Source of the DNA: Spirochaetota bacterium
GTDB taxonomy: Bacteria > Spirochaetota > UBA4802 > JAKQUI01
Assembly: GCA_029562645.1 (NCBI GenBank)
Contig: JAKQUI010000005.1
Location: 71,961-135,960, forward strand
Direction of reading: 5' to 3'
Length of the DNA stretch: 64,000 nucleotides
The notes under the pieces were generated by a model. It saw only the letters and a program-made list of their open reading frames with translations, made no database searches and was not told where the DNA came from. The translations under genes and the position numbers were made by a program. Each line of letters starts with the position of its first letter. Positions within the stretch are counted from its first letter, which is position 1. This document shows, piece after piece, positions 62,991 through 64,000 of the stretch.

Positions 62991-64000
62991 TTATACAGCA
63001 AAAAGCAGCCGGGCCCGTTGCTCTATCCTGCCCTCAGATGGGCGGTCGGGACGATAGAGCTCGCGGAAGAGCGCCTCAACCGCCGCCGGACCGTCGCGTC
63101 GGGCGTCATCGTCCCGGCCCCATCCGGCGAGGATACGACGCGCCGTCGCGGGTGACGCCTTGGTCGATTTATACATCACGCGCCGCCCGTCGCCCATCGT
63201 TACAAACGGCGCCGAGCTCAGCGACACCTCGGTGACGTGCGTTTCGAGGTTTCGGGCCGCCCGCGCCCGGCGGGTCTCGCGATGATGCTCGCTATGCGAT
63301 GGGATAAAAAAATACCGCAGCGCGCCGGCCGGGATGCCGCCGACATGCACCGGCACGCCATAGTCGACGCCGTTGAGGTTCGAGCCGAGAAGCTGGGTGC
63401 CGGCGACCGCCATCACATCGTCGTAGGCGATGCGCCGGTCGAAAAGGTCCACCCAAAAGGCCGGGATGCGCCGGTAGCGCTCGTACAGCAGCGAGGATGA
63501 TCCCCTCCGGGCGCGCTCGCGGTCGGTTTCCGCCGAGGCCCAGGCGAGGACGCCGCGGAGCCAGTCGTACTGGGCGCGGTGCGGTAGGCCCGCCGCCTGC
63601 GCGTAGCCGCTGGTGCGCACAAATCCAAGCCCGCGGTAGCCGTCGTGGATCCCGCCCGGCGCGAGCTGCGCCACGCAATCGCTCGCCCAGTTGAGGCCCG
63701 TCTCGAACGCCGCGAGCGCGAGCTCGACGGAGGAAACCGGGACGGCGGCGCCGATTTCGCGCGCGATGCGCGATCGGAGCGCGACCACCGCGCTGTCGGT
63801 GACGTCGAGGTACCCGCCGACCGGAAAGAGCGATTCCTCGGAAGGGGCGAGCGCGCGCTCCCATCGCTCCCGGGCGAGCACGCCGCGTCGTACGGGCACG
63901 GGCGGGCGGTCGGCGGTTTCGCGGGATCGACCGGCACGCGCGAGGAGCGAATCATCCCGAAGGACGATGTGATTGTGCATGAGCTGGACGAGCAGGGCCA
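62991..64000 (-). CDS. Protein of unknown function, probably running past the window edge
   Basis: At least 329 residues from ATG 63980, but the reading frame stays open to the window edge ('LLVQLMHNHIVLRDD') and no ribosome-binding site precedes that ATG, so the true start is probably outside. No family recognised. It is Arg/Ala-rich, with 'FETGLNWASDCVAQLAPGGIHDGYRGLGF' in pieces and 'GTQLLGSNLNGVDYGVPVHVGGIP' suggesting an enzyme-like fold. Its stop lies 16 bases before the hgcA -35 box. Confidence 0.6.
   Translation of the reverse strand, partial: ALLVQLMHNHIVLRDDSLLARAGRSRETADRPPVPVRRGVLARERWERALAPSEESLFPVGGYLDVTDSAVVALRSRIAREIGAAVPVSSVELALAAFETGLNWASDCVAQLAPGGIHDGYRGLGFVRTSGYAQAAGLPHRAQYDWLRGVLAWASAETDRERARRGSSSLLYERYRRIPAFWVDLFDRRIAYDDVMAVAGTQLLGSNLNGVDYGVPVHVGGIPAGALRYFFIPSHSEHHRETRRARAARNLETHVTEVSLSSAPFVTMGDGRRVMYKSTKASPATARRILAGWGRDDDARRDGPAAVEALFRELYRPDRPSEGRIEQRARLLFAV

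Overview
The window comes from a GC-rich diderm bacterium. Lipid A and Kdo genes (lpxK, kdsB), an AsmA-type envelope protein, an outer-membrane porin-like protein and many lipoboxes show an LPS-bearing outer membrane. A FliL-like protein, several STAS-domain proteins, a SpoIIE/PP2C response regulator, MORN and FecR proteins and very long TPR proteins suggest a deep-branching, LPS-producing spirochaete. That placement is inference from gene content. I saw no rRNA, tRNA, CRISPR array, transposase or prophage.

Layout. 0.1-5.6 kb: FliL-like lipoprotein, anti-sigma factor and ECF sigma factor pair, B12-type radical SAM enzyme, eukaryotic-type UDP-sugar pyrophosphorylase. 5.8-6.8 kb: paraoxonase-like protein. 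6.9-24.9 kb: a long minus-strand run (pmbA/tldE, tldD, nitronate monooxygenase-like, sixA, FecR protein, REC-PP2C regulator, a 2658-residue lipoprotein with a beta-propeller, TPRs and two degenerate CHAT-like domains, a DUF1318-like lipoprotein, an AsmA-like protein). 25-35 kb: yjbQ, an unrecognised 603-residue protein, mnmD-like methyltransferase, DUF167, STAS, lpxK, PTS IIA, ruvB, kdsB. 35-46.5 kb: a DUF3683 FAD/Fe-S oxidoreductase fusion, MORN lipoprotein, STAS pair, uvrB-nadC, TPR protein, YhcH-like and DUF697 proteins. 46.6-51.3 kb: CorA-like transporter, then a zinc-uptake-like operon (His-rich small protein, outer-membrane protein, ZnuA-like, ZnuB-like) with no ATPase gene. 51.3-60.7 kb: CoA-transferase/GNAT fusion, diguanylate cyclase, leuB, a small basic exported peptide, a lipoprotein, an LTA-synthase-like sulfatase.

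The most notable system is at 60.7-63.0 kb on the minus strand: hgcA-hgcB-arsR-orf185. HgcA has the cap-helix motif NVWCASGK and a five-helix membrane domain. HgcB is a 94-residue 2x[4Fe-4S] ferredoxin ending in a Cys pair. This is the gene pair required for microbial mercury methylation. It is followed without gaps by an ArsR-family regulator and an unknown membrane protein. In front of hgcA lies a near-consensus promoter (TTGACA, 17 nt, TATATT) with one perfect inverted repeat between its boxes and a second perfect palindrome at the likely transcription start, which is how an ArsR-repressed operon would look.

Most genes sit in tight same-strand runs with 4-base ATGA overlaps (for example radical SAM/pyrophosphorylase, pmbA/tldD, uvrB/nadC, znuA/znuB, hgcA/hgcB). 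Several starts were moved downstream from the longest open frame to fit Shine-Dalgarno sites, domain starts or neighbouring stops.
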